Shown here in pieces: positions 23,701-36,375 of a stretch of 64,000 nucleotides of DNA. The stretch is from contig VZDJ01007747.1 of NCBI GenBank assembly GCA_008694505.1, positions 3,127,390 to 3,191,389 on the forward strand, read 5' to 3'. Made by a program: the position numbers and the translations under genes. The notes beneath the pieces are model-generated. The model ran no database searches, was not told where the DNA came from, and worked only from the letters and a program-made list of their open reading frames with translations. Numbering within the stretch: position 1 is the stretch's first letter; every line of letters begins with the position of its first letter. Source of the DNA: Cyanoderma ruficeps (lineage: Eukaryota; Chordata; Aves; Passeriformes; Timaliidae).

Positions 23701-26502
23701 GTTGAGCAACACCCTGCTGTTCAAATATGTTGCTTGCAAACCATTGACATTCTAGACATGCTGTTTCTGTTTGTTACTGCGTTACAGTTTCAGTGCTGAT
23801 GGGGTAAAACAATTGGTTGGGAAAAACCACAAGATTATAATATTTGCTAGTCCTTATTATTTAAAAAGAAGAGCAGATCTGTGAGTGTATGAGCTGAAGG
23901 TAATGGTGATGTACTTTCATAGGATTTAAGGCCACTAGGTCTGTAAACATTATGTAGTTGATTCTCTTGTGGCATGTGTGGTGTAGAAACTTGTTCAGGG
24001 GTCCTTGCAGCAGGTCTGTAACCTTGATTTGGCACACAGTGCATCTTCTGGAGAGAGATTTCTTTGATTGAGTCATCCTCTTGAGCAAAGTTCATATCCC
24101 TTTGTAGCTTGTTCCAACAGCTATCAGTTCTTATTGTAAGACAAATGAATCTTTCTATCTCAAATTGGTCAAACTTCAGTTCTCAGTCAGTGGGTCTTTC
24201 CAGGCCTCCTCTTGCTAACTTTACAGATACATACTACTCATCTCTCTTCTCTTCCCAACAATCCTTTTCAGGCAAACAGAGGCCACAGGCAAGTTAGCTA
24301 CCTCCCAGCCTTCTCTAATTTTTTTAATGTTTTTTGTGTTATAAAGTAGGGCTTTGATCTCTTGAGTAGCTGTGGACTATCTTGTGGGATCTTTGCCACT
24401 TATCCTAGCTGAACTGATGCCATTTGAAAAGAAAATGGCTTTCTGAAAGTGATACTAGTATATTGTCTTGTTTGCTCTGTGAGGAAAATGGATCACAATG
24501 AGAAGAAAATCATCCTTGTGATGGAAGCCAGGTAAAACTGAAGAGGGAATCTTAGTGGCTGCTCAGCTGGTTGCTGTGGCAGGTACGAGTTGCAGAACAG
24601 TGCAAGATGCTCTATGATGTGAAAACGTGGGCTACAGCTGTGCTGAAGACTGTCATCAGGGAAGCTGTGGGATCGTTATGTGGTGAATCCATAGGAGGTG
24701 GATGTGCACCATGCACAAAGGTTTTGGTAGGAAGACAGCTTCCTGTTACAGTAGAAGATACAACCTTGGAGCCTCTTAAAGCCCTAGGAAAGGTTGGATT
24801 CAGTCCTGGTTCGGCACCAACTTCTGTGCAAGTAAAGGTGGTATACCTGCAAAGCCAGATATTTTGTAGCATCTCAGGACTCTGCATCCCTGAGCAGAGA
24901 AGACAGAACCAAAATTGCCTGTGTGCTTGGATGACCTGTCTGATTGCTTCAGTAAACAAAAATATGAACATTCCCCTTTTGTGTGTGTGAGTGGTAGAGT
25001 TTTTTTGGGCCTGGTCCAGTGTCACTTGCTCACAAGGCAAGAGGAAACTATTGAGAAGCAGCAACAGGTTTTTGTGTCCTTCCCCTAAATGGCTAATCCC
25101 TTTACTTGGTTCAAAATTTCTTTCGCTGCTTACTGTTTTAAGTTTCTTTGTGCACAATAATTTATGGATGAGAGCAAACATTATTAGAAAGCTTTATGTG
25201 TTGTTCACTATGGGGGCAATGTTTCAGCATCAGAGTACCATTTCTTCAACAGTCTTCTTTTCAGTGAGTATGTGTTTTGGTAAGAAGAATGATGTCAATT
25301 AACCACATAACCTGTGGAAGTGCTGTTTCCTATGCTAATTAGCTCTTCCTCTGAGAACTGTACTTTTAATTTATTTTTCAAAGTGCATTCACTGATCCCT
25401 TTCCTTTCAAACTTCAACACTTTGTGAAATATGCATCCAGGTTTGCTGAAAGGCTCTGAAGCTGACGAGACAAAAATTGAAAGGGGATTGATTTAATGGT
25501 TTAATTGCTAAATAATGATGAAACTGTTGTTGTAATTTGATGTTAGTGTGAAATGGCCAATCAGTCCATTTTGTTGAATGAGAGCAAGGCCTAGGATAGG
25601 GCTGGATAAATAATCATCTGTAGTTTCTGTGCCAAGTGGTGCCTTTCAGGGACTCGTGAAGATTATGTAAAATGTTTTTTTTACCAGAAATTCAGGCTCC
25701 AGACAAGAATTATCTTGCCTAGCAGTAAAATGCTGTTGCTGCAATTTAACTTGAGTTTTGTCCATAGGGTCCACAAAACTGAGAGGAGGTTTCATTCAAG
25801 GATAACCTTACTGTGAGAATGTCTCTTTGGTAAGCAAGTCCAAGTCACAGACCTTTGCCTGTGGCTGTCTGACTGGCCTGCTGGGCTGGTGGGGGAGAAG
25901 AAGCACTGAAAGGAAACACTGAAGCCTGGAGCTGTGCAGGATGATGGATCAGAATGTTCAAGGTGGCCAAAATCCAGCAGGTCCATTGCCACCAGGCATC
26001 AACAAATTGTGATCTCCCACTTTAACCCAAATCTGCTGGAGGAAGGGTTGGTTGGTTGACGGTAAATTGATGGTAATCTCTTTTCTCACAAGGAAATGTA
26101 GCCCCTTCCCATGTGTGCAAGTTTACTTCCCCTTTCTGCTTTGCCTCTCCAATTTCTAACCTGCTATTAATCCCAGTGCACCTTGGACAGAAAATAACAG
26201 TAGTAAGAGCTTGTAGCTTAACTGAGCAGCCAGAGATGTTGCAATAGACCAATTAATTAATTTTCTATTTAAACTATTTTTGTTAGTTTGTTCTTTGAGG
26301 AACTGCATGTCTTCAGCATTTCTGTGTTCTTCACCTCTGTGCCTCAGGGACTTGGGTCTGGAGAAACTCTTACTGGTGAGGGCAATATACATGAACTTTA
26401 ATTATTTATGTATCTACTGTCTACTCCCACATGGCATAGGCATGTTGGTGCTAGCTTTAACTCACCTTACTTACATGACAAATATATGTGGCTTGTCATG
26501 GA

Positions 26503-26534
26503 CTTGGCTACCTAATCTCTTGGCTACCTAATTT
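26503..26534. repeat. 16-bp tandem duplication
   Basis: CTTGGCTACCTAATCT (26503-26518) is repeated directly as CTTGGCTACCTAATTT (26519-26534) with one mismatch. It looks like a recent replication-slippage duplication. Confidence 0.9.
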
Positions 26535-29500
26535 CTTCTGAAACTTCCTTGGATCCCCCTTAAAAGTTCTGAATGATGGATTGACTCCTGTGGCAAGTTC
26601 TCACTGTGGTTGATTATGCCCTGCCCCCCCCAATAAAAAAGTCATTTTCCCTTCTCTTCAAAAGCATTCAACTTAAATTCCGGGACCTTTATTGGTTAGG
26701 CAAAAGCAAGCTACTAACAGATTTTTTTCTCTGTGTATGTGTTACAGTATTACCATCAGGTTAAGCCATGGTTTACCTCTTGGTTAAGAAAACAATTTGA
26801 GTTTTTTCAGTTTCTTCTGAAAACTTAAAGAGCTTTCCTAGGCTTTGCATTAGCACAGCTGATTGTCAAAACAGAATTTATTTTTGCATTGCAGACATCT
26901 CAGCTGAGGATTTAGCACATGATTGTATTTGCTTTCCTAGCCATGGCATGTTGATGTTCAAGTGGTTTTTCGGTGGTTGTCAGATACCATGAGAGTGTGG
27001 AGGCTGCAGGTATGAAATGTATTCTTTGTGAAATGGTTAGGATATAGGACATCCATCACAAACAATTGAGCACATCTGTGTTTATTCAGTTCCAGATTAA
27101 AAGAAACATTGAGGTCCGGGTTGCATCTTTGTCCAGCAGATTTACATCCGTGTAATTCTGGTGCCTTATTTAAATAGTGCCGTAAACTTGACACAATGGG
27201 AATTAAATCCCATAGAATAAAAAGTAACTAAAACTTTCATTATGTTGTGGAATAAGCATACCAGGCATCCACATGTATAATTTATTACCTATAGTTGGGT
27301 AAGTACTTAACAACAGTTACAATAAACCCACTCTGTTCATTCATTTTTAGATCTTAGCATACTGATTCAGACCTTAACTGAAAGTGAATATACAATCAAT
27401 GTCAGGCTTTTTATGCAGGTTTAATAATGTAGGCCTGCCGAGGTTCTTTAATTAAATAATTATTCATTGTTCAATCAGAATAGATTGTTTCACTATAGGG
27501 ATTGCAGGCAAGTACATGCAAAATCCACCCTGAACTGATCATGTTTTAGCTGTTTACTGTAATCCTGAGTTATAATCTTTGTCACACAAAAAAACTGGTA
27601 AAAAAGTTGCAGTCAGATATTAAAAATGCAATGCCTAATTCTGAGATGATCAAAGAAAGGCATGCTCAGGTACAGTTTGGTGGTGCTGTGAACAAAGTTA
27701 GAGCTGTCTGATAAGTGGGAAAAGTGGGCTTTGCAGGCGGTTCAGATTAAACAGAACTGTCACCAAACCCAAAGTAAGCTAAGGAGCTCAGCGTATGGGG
27801 AATCAGGAAATCTGGGTTTGGATATTTTACTCGTAGCCCGCTGTATTCAAGAGGTGGCAAATGGGGCTGTTAAGGGGAGGCGCAGTAAATTTCATGTTGT
27901 GTGTGTCTGCTGCACACGCCAGTTCCCTTAGGAGGGTCTGCATGGTCAGAGCAGCCTTCTCATTTCTTCTGAGAGCATTGGAAATGCAGAAAATCTGTTT
28001 GGCAAGGGGGCTGCTGCTTGTAGCATCACACAAGGCTGGCTTCAGATGGCCCCTGCTGCCACGGCATGTCATTAATGCAGCTCACAGCAGCTGGACTGAG
28101 AGGACTTCAGTGTTTATTAGGGGAATATAATCATTTAAGCCTGAATAAGCTTCAAAGCTCTAATGTGGCTGTTTGGCCAACAGAAATGAGATGTAAATTT
28201 GTGCTGAATAGCCACTGATTACAGAAAGATGATTAATGTGAGGTTTAAAATTGATTTATGGGTGCAGTTGTCAAGGCCTAAGCCATGAATGTAATATTAT
28301 CTCTATGAAAAGCTTTGGGTAGATTAGAGAACAGGGAGCAGTGGCAAAATAATGCCTTTGCTGGAGGGTCTGATACAGTGTATGGGTCGTCTGTAATCTA
28401 GTCAAGTTTGGTATACGCCTGAGAGGTCAGGCTTTGCCAGTGCAGCACGTGGATAATTGTATCACTTTGCCTCAAATACTAGAAAACCAATAAGTTTGTC
28501 TGTTTTATTTTCATTAAATGCACTTTTCAATCAAGCATTTTTTTCTCTTTTACTGAAAACTCTTAAATGTGTACTCACAAGAAATTATATAAAGCCAATT
28601 ACAATGATAAAGATGAAGAATTCAGTTTAGTTTTTGCAAATTCTTGCTGTCTTGTGCATTAAAAATAAAACAAGTGCTTTGTGTTATTTCAATAGTAGTA
28701 AACAGTTAGAATGCTCACATAGATTTTGATTCATTTAAATATTAGGACAACATTAAAGTAACAAGGAAAACTTCCTTTCTTCCTGCTTTTCAAAGTTGTT
28801 CTGTGAACCTCTTGGTATCATGAGGTGATGAGTAATGTGAATAATATCCTGAAAGCTTTGAAAATCCAAGTATTTGGTTGTAAACCTAAAATATATGTCC
28901 TGCTCTGCGTTCTTCTGAAAATCTGGCTCTGTCAGCCTTCCAGTGTTAAACCATGTGGTGTCAATACTGTTTGTTCTGGCCTTTGTTAAATTGCTCTGCA
29001 ATGAGTGTAACATTAAGCAGTGAAAAATGATTTAATGGTATTGTGTTTCTTCATTGCTTCTTTCACGCTCGTCTCCATTGTCTTTCTGTCAGTTGCTGGA
29101 CTGTGTTTTGAAATGGATGTTTTAATTCAGATGTACAGAGAATTTCCAACCTTTAAAAAAATAAACCTGTGGGAGGGGAGGTGGGGTTTCCAGATAGCAC
29201 ATTGCTTTGTTTTGGGAAGAGGGTCACCGCAGTCCCTCATTAGGCATGCTGGAGAGGGGCTGGTGCTCCTTTTCATTTCAGTTCCACTAGCCTCCAGCTG
29301 GGTGTTCATTCCATTTGGATTCTGATGCTGACATCTTTCATTGATCATGCAAATTATCAAAGTCTGAGTTAAACTTCAGTCCCATTTTCATTTTTTTCCC
29401 ATGTATCATGGTGTGCAGACTGAAAGGTCTAGGTGACTTTGTCCTGACATTTCTCCATTTTTCAACAGCTTGAATCGTGCAGGTCTCTGAACAGTTAACA

Positions 29501-32500
29501 CATTTTCATAAGCATGTACGGAAATTCTAAGGTTTTAATTGTTCTTTCTTACACCTTTGCTTGGGTGGTACTTATGTAGCAAATTGCTGCTTGTGTTTTG
29601 AGATGCTATCGCAGCTTTCCAGGAATCTGCATTGTTTCTCAGCTAGTTGGTGGTGCAGAACACTCCAGGAATTTTGCCTTGTAGGGAGTTTCACTGAGAA
29701 GTCTCCTGCATGGCCTGCTGCAGAAATGGAAGGTGTGGCAGCAAACCTAACATGCATACTACAATTAAAAAAGAATATTGAAAAATTGCTCAAGTAGCAA
29801 ATCTAAATGTTTACACAACAGGAGTTGATGATTATGAAGTTCCCCATGTAACTTTAGGTGACTGATAATGTCTTCACATGTAGCTCTTCTGGAGACGAGT
29901 AGTCACGCTTTGTCTCATAGTTTCAGCGTGGGGCTCTCCTGTTTGGTGTTTTCCCTCAGCTCTGAGCAGTGTGAGAACCTTTCCTGGCATTACTTCATGA
30001 AGGAGGAGGGTTTCTAGCAGTCCTGATTGCATGCAGAATGATGATAGGTTGACCTGGGCGGAATTAAAAATATCCTAAACACTGTAAGATACCAGAGTAT
30101 CCACCCAGATGCTTAAGCTCTCAGTTCTAAAAATTGCACTTTTTTAAAGCTGATGTCTGCTGACAAGCTGTTCTGAGTATTGGAATGTGCACTTGGCAGC
30201 AGTGGAGTTAGGATGGAGCTGTGATGGTGCTGTGAACATTCACCCAGCTCATTTTCAGTGTAGTGTTTTTATAGTGGAGATGAAACATCAATTATCTCCC
30301 CATCTTTGCTATTCCCTCTTGTGCCCTTTGTCAGAGGGCAAAGCCAAATGTGAAACCTTGGTACCAAGTGAAATTGAGTCTTGTTAACTCTTGATGCAGT
30401 GGGGAGTAGCCTTTAACATGAAGCAAGGCCCTTTTCCTCCTCTTAGCATTTTTGCTGCCCACACATTGCAAGGGGTCATTCAGATGCGTGTCTGGCAGTT
30501 CTTGTAACTGCTGAGGTGAGAATTTGCCCTTTTAGTGGGAGGTGGTTGGAGGGGGTGGTAATGGAAGGGACTTTCTAAGTTTGCTTTCTGCTAGGAAGTA
30601 TCACACATGGGCTGCTGAATATGTGTTTGGCTAATATAGAAATGGACAAAAAATATTCACTGGTCTGATGTGGCACATCTCAAAATCATGCTTTAAGTTT
30701 CCAATTCATACCTCTTTGTTATTTGCTTCCCCCTCTTATGTTTTAGTGTATGAAAAATGACCCTTAGCTTCTTGCTGGGAAATCTCCAGTAATGAATGAG
30801 GAAACTCATATTTACTTCAGCTAATTAGTCTCAGGATATTCTGCAGCTGTGTGTTGACAGGGCTATGCAGCTTAGTGACCAGAGTGGCACTGTAAGAATC
30901 AGCAGGACACTGCAATCCGGTAGTAAAATAGGAAGAGTAGCCCAAAAGTTATAGCGTTCTTTCTTTTGTTTTGTTTTCCTGGTTGGAGAGATTGGGAATG
31001 TGCCAAGCCACCAGAAAACGTTCCTTCTTCAGAAACTCAGCTTTGATTAGGCCAGATTTCCGCCTGAGTAGGGGGATTAATCAGATGCTTTCTGTCCTCT
31101 GTTATCCATTATGTTTTGGGCTTGACTAGTAACTGCTGTCAGTGGGAATATGACATATATGTATGCATAAATGTATCAGTTGTAAAATTGCCATCCAAAT
31201 GAAGCTTGAGCCTCGGGTGGGGGTAGTCAGATATATGGAAATAGTAAGATCCCAGGCAGTTGCAACTGCTTCTGGTATTTAAAGGTTTTAGTAAACTCTT
31301 GCCAAATGTTGTTTGCATTGAACTCATTGCAGTTTCTTTTTGACACTGGCTCCTGCCTTAAAAATGAGCTCCAAAGCCCCTAAAACCAGGCTGAGAATGT
31401 GTAAAAATAGCTTCACCTTTTGCATTATAAAAGTGGATATTGGTATTGGAAAAGTTTGCACAAGTAATAATTTTTTTGTTGCTTGGTAGCTGAAATTTAA
31501 AACAGTGTGTTTGAGGCTGAAAGAAGTAGTTTGTTTTACTCCAGAAGAGTTTTTTCATGCATTTTTTGTCAGCCCTCTGTTTTGTTTAAACTCAAGAGGA
31601 GAAGATGGTAAAAATGGTTCGTGAGGCTCTCAAAATAACTGGTTTCTATTTTACTAATTTTTTTTCCCTCCCCTTATTTCCTAACTTGATCTACGTACAT
31701 GAGTTGCTTTGTCTTCATGATTATTTGTATTTCAAATTTGTGATTTAGTGGAAAAATTTACATGTGGCTCTAGTTGGTGTCCTTCCACTGGTTGGTGCAT
31801 GGCAGAAGCAATTGAGCTATCCCAGTGAGCAGGCACCCTGCCCCAAAGCAAAATTTGAGTTTTAAACCTGTGTGGTCACCCTGGCACAAATGCTTACAAA
31901 TTGTTGCCCAAGAGTGCTGTTTTAAGTAGAGTCCAGTGACTTGGTACTGGTGGAAGGAGCTGGACAAAGCTATTTTGTTGTCTCTGCTCTGCTCCTCACA
32001 GTGCTCCCCCATTGGAAGGAGCAGGATAGCAAACAAACATGCAGCATTGTTCCAGGTTACTGCATTTTTCTATTGCTTGAGTGTGGTTTGGATCATTGTC
32101 CCTGGCTGTGAGGGGGAACCAGGCTCCTCATGTGCCCCATCCAGGCGCTGGTGGACTCTGGCATGATCAATATGTCATAGAGGTCATACATATACCTCTT
32201 GCCAATGCCAGTGTTCAAGACAAAGCTCTTTTGCTCCTGCCAATCCTGAGGTTAGTATTGCTGTAAAGGAGGCTAACAGTTAACGTGACTTTTTGGGTGC
32301 TTTGTGTTTTGTGTTCTTGTTCTTTGCAAAACCCGTTTAATGAAGACTGAAACACCTCCAGCAAAATCAGGCTCTTGCTTAATCATATGGCTCCCGAGCT
32401 GAAAATCTGAGCAATGCTACATATCACAGCTTATGTTGATACCACTGGCAATATTTGGTGGCAGGATTTGAAGTCCTTGAAACAGGAACTGGCCTGTTTG

Positions 32501-35498
32501 TAAGTACTGTTTTATAATAGGCAAGATAGTGACAAAATCAGCCTTATTTTACAACTAGCACAGCCCTGCAAAACCTTCTGCAGTGCAGAAGAAAAGATGT
32601 GTGGTGCTCTGCCTGGCTTTCACTAGAGATTTAGCCTTACATGACCTCCCTGAAGTCACTGAAACTGCACACAGGAGAGCCTGCTGCTTGTTTGCTTTAA
32701 CTATATAATACGACAGCAAGTGGAAACCAGCAGGCAGCTAGAAAAACAAAAAAACAAACCCACAAGTTTTTGGGGTTTGTGATGGGAGAGAAGAAGCAGG
32801 TTGCGAGATAAAGTTGAGTAGCGGGAGGGAACATTTGTGAGGGAGCTAAGCTGGAGGCTATTGATTGGCAGCCAGGTCTTAACATCCACTGCATAAAAGG
32901 AAATCGAAGAGTCTGCCCAAATATTACCAGGGTGAAAGGCAGGGTAAATGGTACTGAGCTGTGAACACCAGGCTGGTTTGCCCTTCTGGAAGGGCATCAG
33001 ATGTCCCCTTTTCACTTGGCATAGGGATTGCATAGCATCATGCCATGCTATCCTCTGCACCAGTATGTGCTCATGGTGGCCTTGACAGCAGTATTTTGAG
33101 GCAAAATTGCCTCTCTGTGGGCAAAGCACATAGAATATCTCTGATGCTTTCACACATTCAAAGCCTGAGCTCCGAGATATGTGCCAGGCTTGCTTTTTTC
33201 CACAAGAAAAAAAGGGGAAATACGTAAATCCTTTTCTAATTTTACATCTTTGTGCCAGCAGATACCTGAGTTAACATGCATATGTTGCAGAGCTCTATGT
33301 GGTGGGTGGAAAAATTAAATAGGAGAGGATGAGGCTTCTCAAACCATGGAGCCTGTGAAATATGTAGTGGGAAGGGAGGCAGATTCACAGCCCTTGGAGT
33401 GAGTGAGTCCTGCTGGGAAGGTTTCAGGTAAGTCTTAGGAACACCTTTGTTTAATGTTCTTAAGCTTCCTTTCCCTGTTAAGATACCTAGGATTTTGCTA
33501 AATGCCCAGTTTCTTTTTCAGCAGTGCAAGGATGTGTGGAATAAGGAACAAAGCTTGAAATGTCTATACTGCCTTTAGTGAATGTTATAGAAGGTGAATG
33601 AGTTGGTGAAGACCAGTAACAAAAACTCATACTGCAACTCCCCTCCATCCCCTCAAAACCAAATAAACAAAAGCTGTGAAATTCTCATCCCTGCTGTCAG
33701 TATTTGGTTTTGGGGCAGCAGCCTTTCGCTGTGCTGTGGTAGCAAATTGCGCTCCTGGAATCTCTGAGATTAGAAACAAGCCTGAGTAGCAGACAGCTGG
33801 TGAATGTGTTTTTAAATTGTCCATTTAAGCCAAGGTTGCTCCACTGAATGTTTTTTTAACTCTTACATCTTTAGCTAGATGTGTGATATCTTTGGCCTTT
33901 CTATAGACAGACAGCCTGTATGAACTGTGTGCTTCCTATTGATGGAGCTGCATTTTTACTCACCAGCAGTAGTCTGCTGGAAATTTCTGATTCAGAAATA
34001 GGTCTTCTATAAATGATTTAACATCAGGCCATTGAAATGCATTTGTGTTTTTCTTCTTAGGGCTATTAAAGATGTAGAGAAAACATTTACCACCAAATTA
34101 ATGGTTGCATTTTTGTTTTAATCCTGCAGATGGGGTTGATTTATATCTCAAAAAATATGTGCAGCAGAGAGGAATTATAACATTACACAATTTTTCTGTT
34201 GTACTTAATTTTTTTTTCATGCCAATAATTTTCATATAGATGCTGTCTCTTTAATGTGGTGGGTTTTCTTTCTCATTAACTGAAAGGCACTGCATTTCAT
34301 CCTCTGGTTTGTATTTCTTTGTTGGCTGAAATACTTTTCTGAGGTCTGTAGTGACTAGAAAGCTGGGACTAGGCAGAAGGTGCAGGAGCTCTTACTGCCA
34401 TCTCCATCTCATAGAGGGATGTAAAAGCAGAAGGGTGGCAGCTTGCCTGCAGTCTCTGGGGGGAGGCAGATCCAGCTGAAGGGAAAGAGATGGTGTAGTC
34501 CTACATGCAGATAGGGGAGAAGAAGATTAAATGACAGAGCAGAGATTTTGCCAAATACTGGCTTCTCTGATAAAATCTGGTTGACTTTCCCTTGAGGATT
34601 ATACAGAGATAAGCAGCCTTAGCTCATTAGCACCTGCCCTTTCTCATGCTGTGATGATTGCTTTAGGTTTGATGGCAGGTGGTGATGACAGGATTTGCTC
34701 TGATCTGGGGAGCAGTACTGGAAGTGCAGCACATCCTGAAGCCTGAGATGTTAGGCTGTGTGCCATTTCTTGCAGCTGAGATTCGACTCGAGCTCAGTTC
34801 ACTGATGTATTTGTGCTTGGCCGTTTCTCCTCATGGTGTTTAGTGCTCTCAGTGCATGAAAGCAACCATTAGAATCACTGCACTTAGTTTTTCAACAAAT
34901 GAACTTTGTACTCACTCCCAAAAGCACAGCTCCTGAAGCAGCGGTAGAAATGAGCTTAACTGCATAACTCTGGGGAGCATCATGGTTGGGTCCTGGAAAA
35001 CTGTCCTGGCAAATATGAAAAGAGTCAAGTGATGCTTTTCAGCATGCCTTCAAGTTAGGTCACTAATGATATTACTACAACATCACAGTCACTGTAAATA
35101 TCAGTCCTATGAAAGAAATACACATTAATGCTCTTTAAATGGTATACAGAGTTATACTGTGTACCTTGTGGCCATCCATACACATCTCTGTGTGATAAAA
35201 CTGGTCTGAGCAATTTTCAGTCCTGAAAGGCTTTGCACCACTTCCTGCTGGAAGTTAACACTTCCTCATATATGCTCGTGGATGTGAGCAGTTGTTCAAG
35301 TGATCCTCTGACCTTCAGTCAGAAAAAAGCAAAGTTAAAGTTATTATGTCTTTCCTGGACTATTTTGGGATGTGCTCATCTGTCCCCTGGGCTGATTGGG
35401 CAGGCATCTCCATGTGGGTTGGGGAAGTGGAGGGTAACTCTCCCTTTTCATCAAATGGAGAATCACTGCCACCTTTATAAATATAGGACTTTATATAT

Positions 35499-35728
35499 TG
35501 TCATGTTTTAGCCCCAGCCAGAAGCTAAGCACCACACAGCCCCTCTCACACTCCCCACTGGCGAGTGAGCAAATCAGAAGGGTAAAATGAGAACTCATGA
35601 CTTGAGATAAAGATACTAAAATAGGTAAAGCTAAAACTGCACGCACAAGCAAAGCAAATCAAGAAATTAATTTACCACTGCCGTGGGTTGGCTGGTGTTC
35701 AACCATTTCCAGGTAAGCAGCATGGTGT
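35499..35728 (-). repeat. Truncated 3' LTR of the decayed ERVK-type element
   Basis: The left border TGTCATGTTTTAGCCCCAGC is followed by AAGCTAAGCACCACACAGCC, GAGATAAAGATACTAAAATA and GGCTGGTGTTCAACCATTTC. These match the first 240 bp or so of the LTR at 36376 in the same order. After about 35728 the similarity stops, and the other half of the LTR (its U3 side) is missing. That break marks one edge of the deletion. Confidence 0.83.
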
Positions 35729-35826
35729 TTTCTTTACACTCTGTATCCATGGGCCCTTTGGACCAGACCATTTGATTTAATGTTGAAATTAACTCCTGTC
35801 CTTCCCCCGCTCCCTTTTGGACATAG

Positions 35827-35990
35827 CCACAGACTTCAGTCCCTTAGGATTTTATCTGCTCAAAGTGGAGCCTTATCTATGTGCCACAGTCTCTTCAGGG
35901 GTGTACCTGCTGCAACACTGACATAACCACAGGCACAGATGCTTTGAGATGCACCTGCTCCAGCGTGGATGTATCCACAGCTGCTTAGGG
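35827..35990. repeat. Degenerate 43-57 bp repeat inside the LTR element
   Basis: CCACAG recurs at 35827, 35884, 35927 and 35975. Between copies, variants of a CCTGCTCCA-type core (TCTGCTCAAAGTGGA, CCTGCTGCAACACTGA, CCTGCTCCAGCGTGGA) appear at similar offsets. The units are too diverged to be a recent expansion. I recall similar reiterated blocks in songbird LTR elements, but I cannot confirm that here. Confidence 0.6.
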
Positions 35991-36350
35991 CTGTTCTCCC
36001 ATGTGGACTAATCTCCAGGTGGCATTCCTGTCAACTTGAGTTCACACTGCAGTTCCAGCATGTCCAGTGTAGCATCACAGAAATGTCAGTGATGGCCTGG
36101 GCATTTGCCAGCATGCCAATGCTGACATCAAGGTGTTCCCAGGCCCAGCAGAGTAGGATGGTCAGCAGCTCAGCAAGCAGCAGAACCAAGGAGCAGCCAC
36201 TAACAGGCACCAGGCTTTGGTGTGCAGTGAGGCAGTCAAGCCCCATGGCAAGCCCAGGAGCCAGTCAATGAATAGCTAAACAACAATAACGGCTATAAAT
36301 TCAATTTGGCACATTGGAATCAAACTTGTCATTACCTCAAATCCTTCCTG

Positions 36351-36367
36351 TCCCACACTGGCCATCA
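36351..36367 (-). other. Decayed retroviral primer-binding site (lysine-tRNA type)
   Basis: Eight bases separate this stretch from the LTR end at 36376. On the + strand it reads TCCCACACTGGCCATCA. By hand alignment, 36352-36367 agrees at about 11 of 16 positions with the reverse complement of a lysine-tRNA primer-binding site of betaretroviruses as I remember it. Position and orientation are right for the LTR at 36376 being the 5' LTR. This is an inference from a worn sequence. Confidence 0.5.
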
Positions 36368-36375
36368 GAAAGGAC

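Noticed and set aside
32701..33153. 150-codon open frame on the minus strand
   Set aside because: No motif, no flanking gene signals and no similarity I recognise. A second overlapping frame occupies the same strand, as expected by chance.
36031..36246. Open frames on both strands in the interior of the LTR element
   Set aside because: I cannot match either to gag, pol, env or any other protein. They lie in decayed, partly repetitive sequence.
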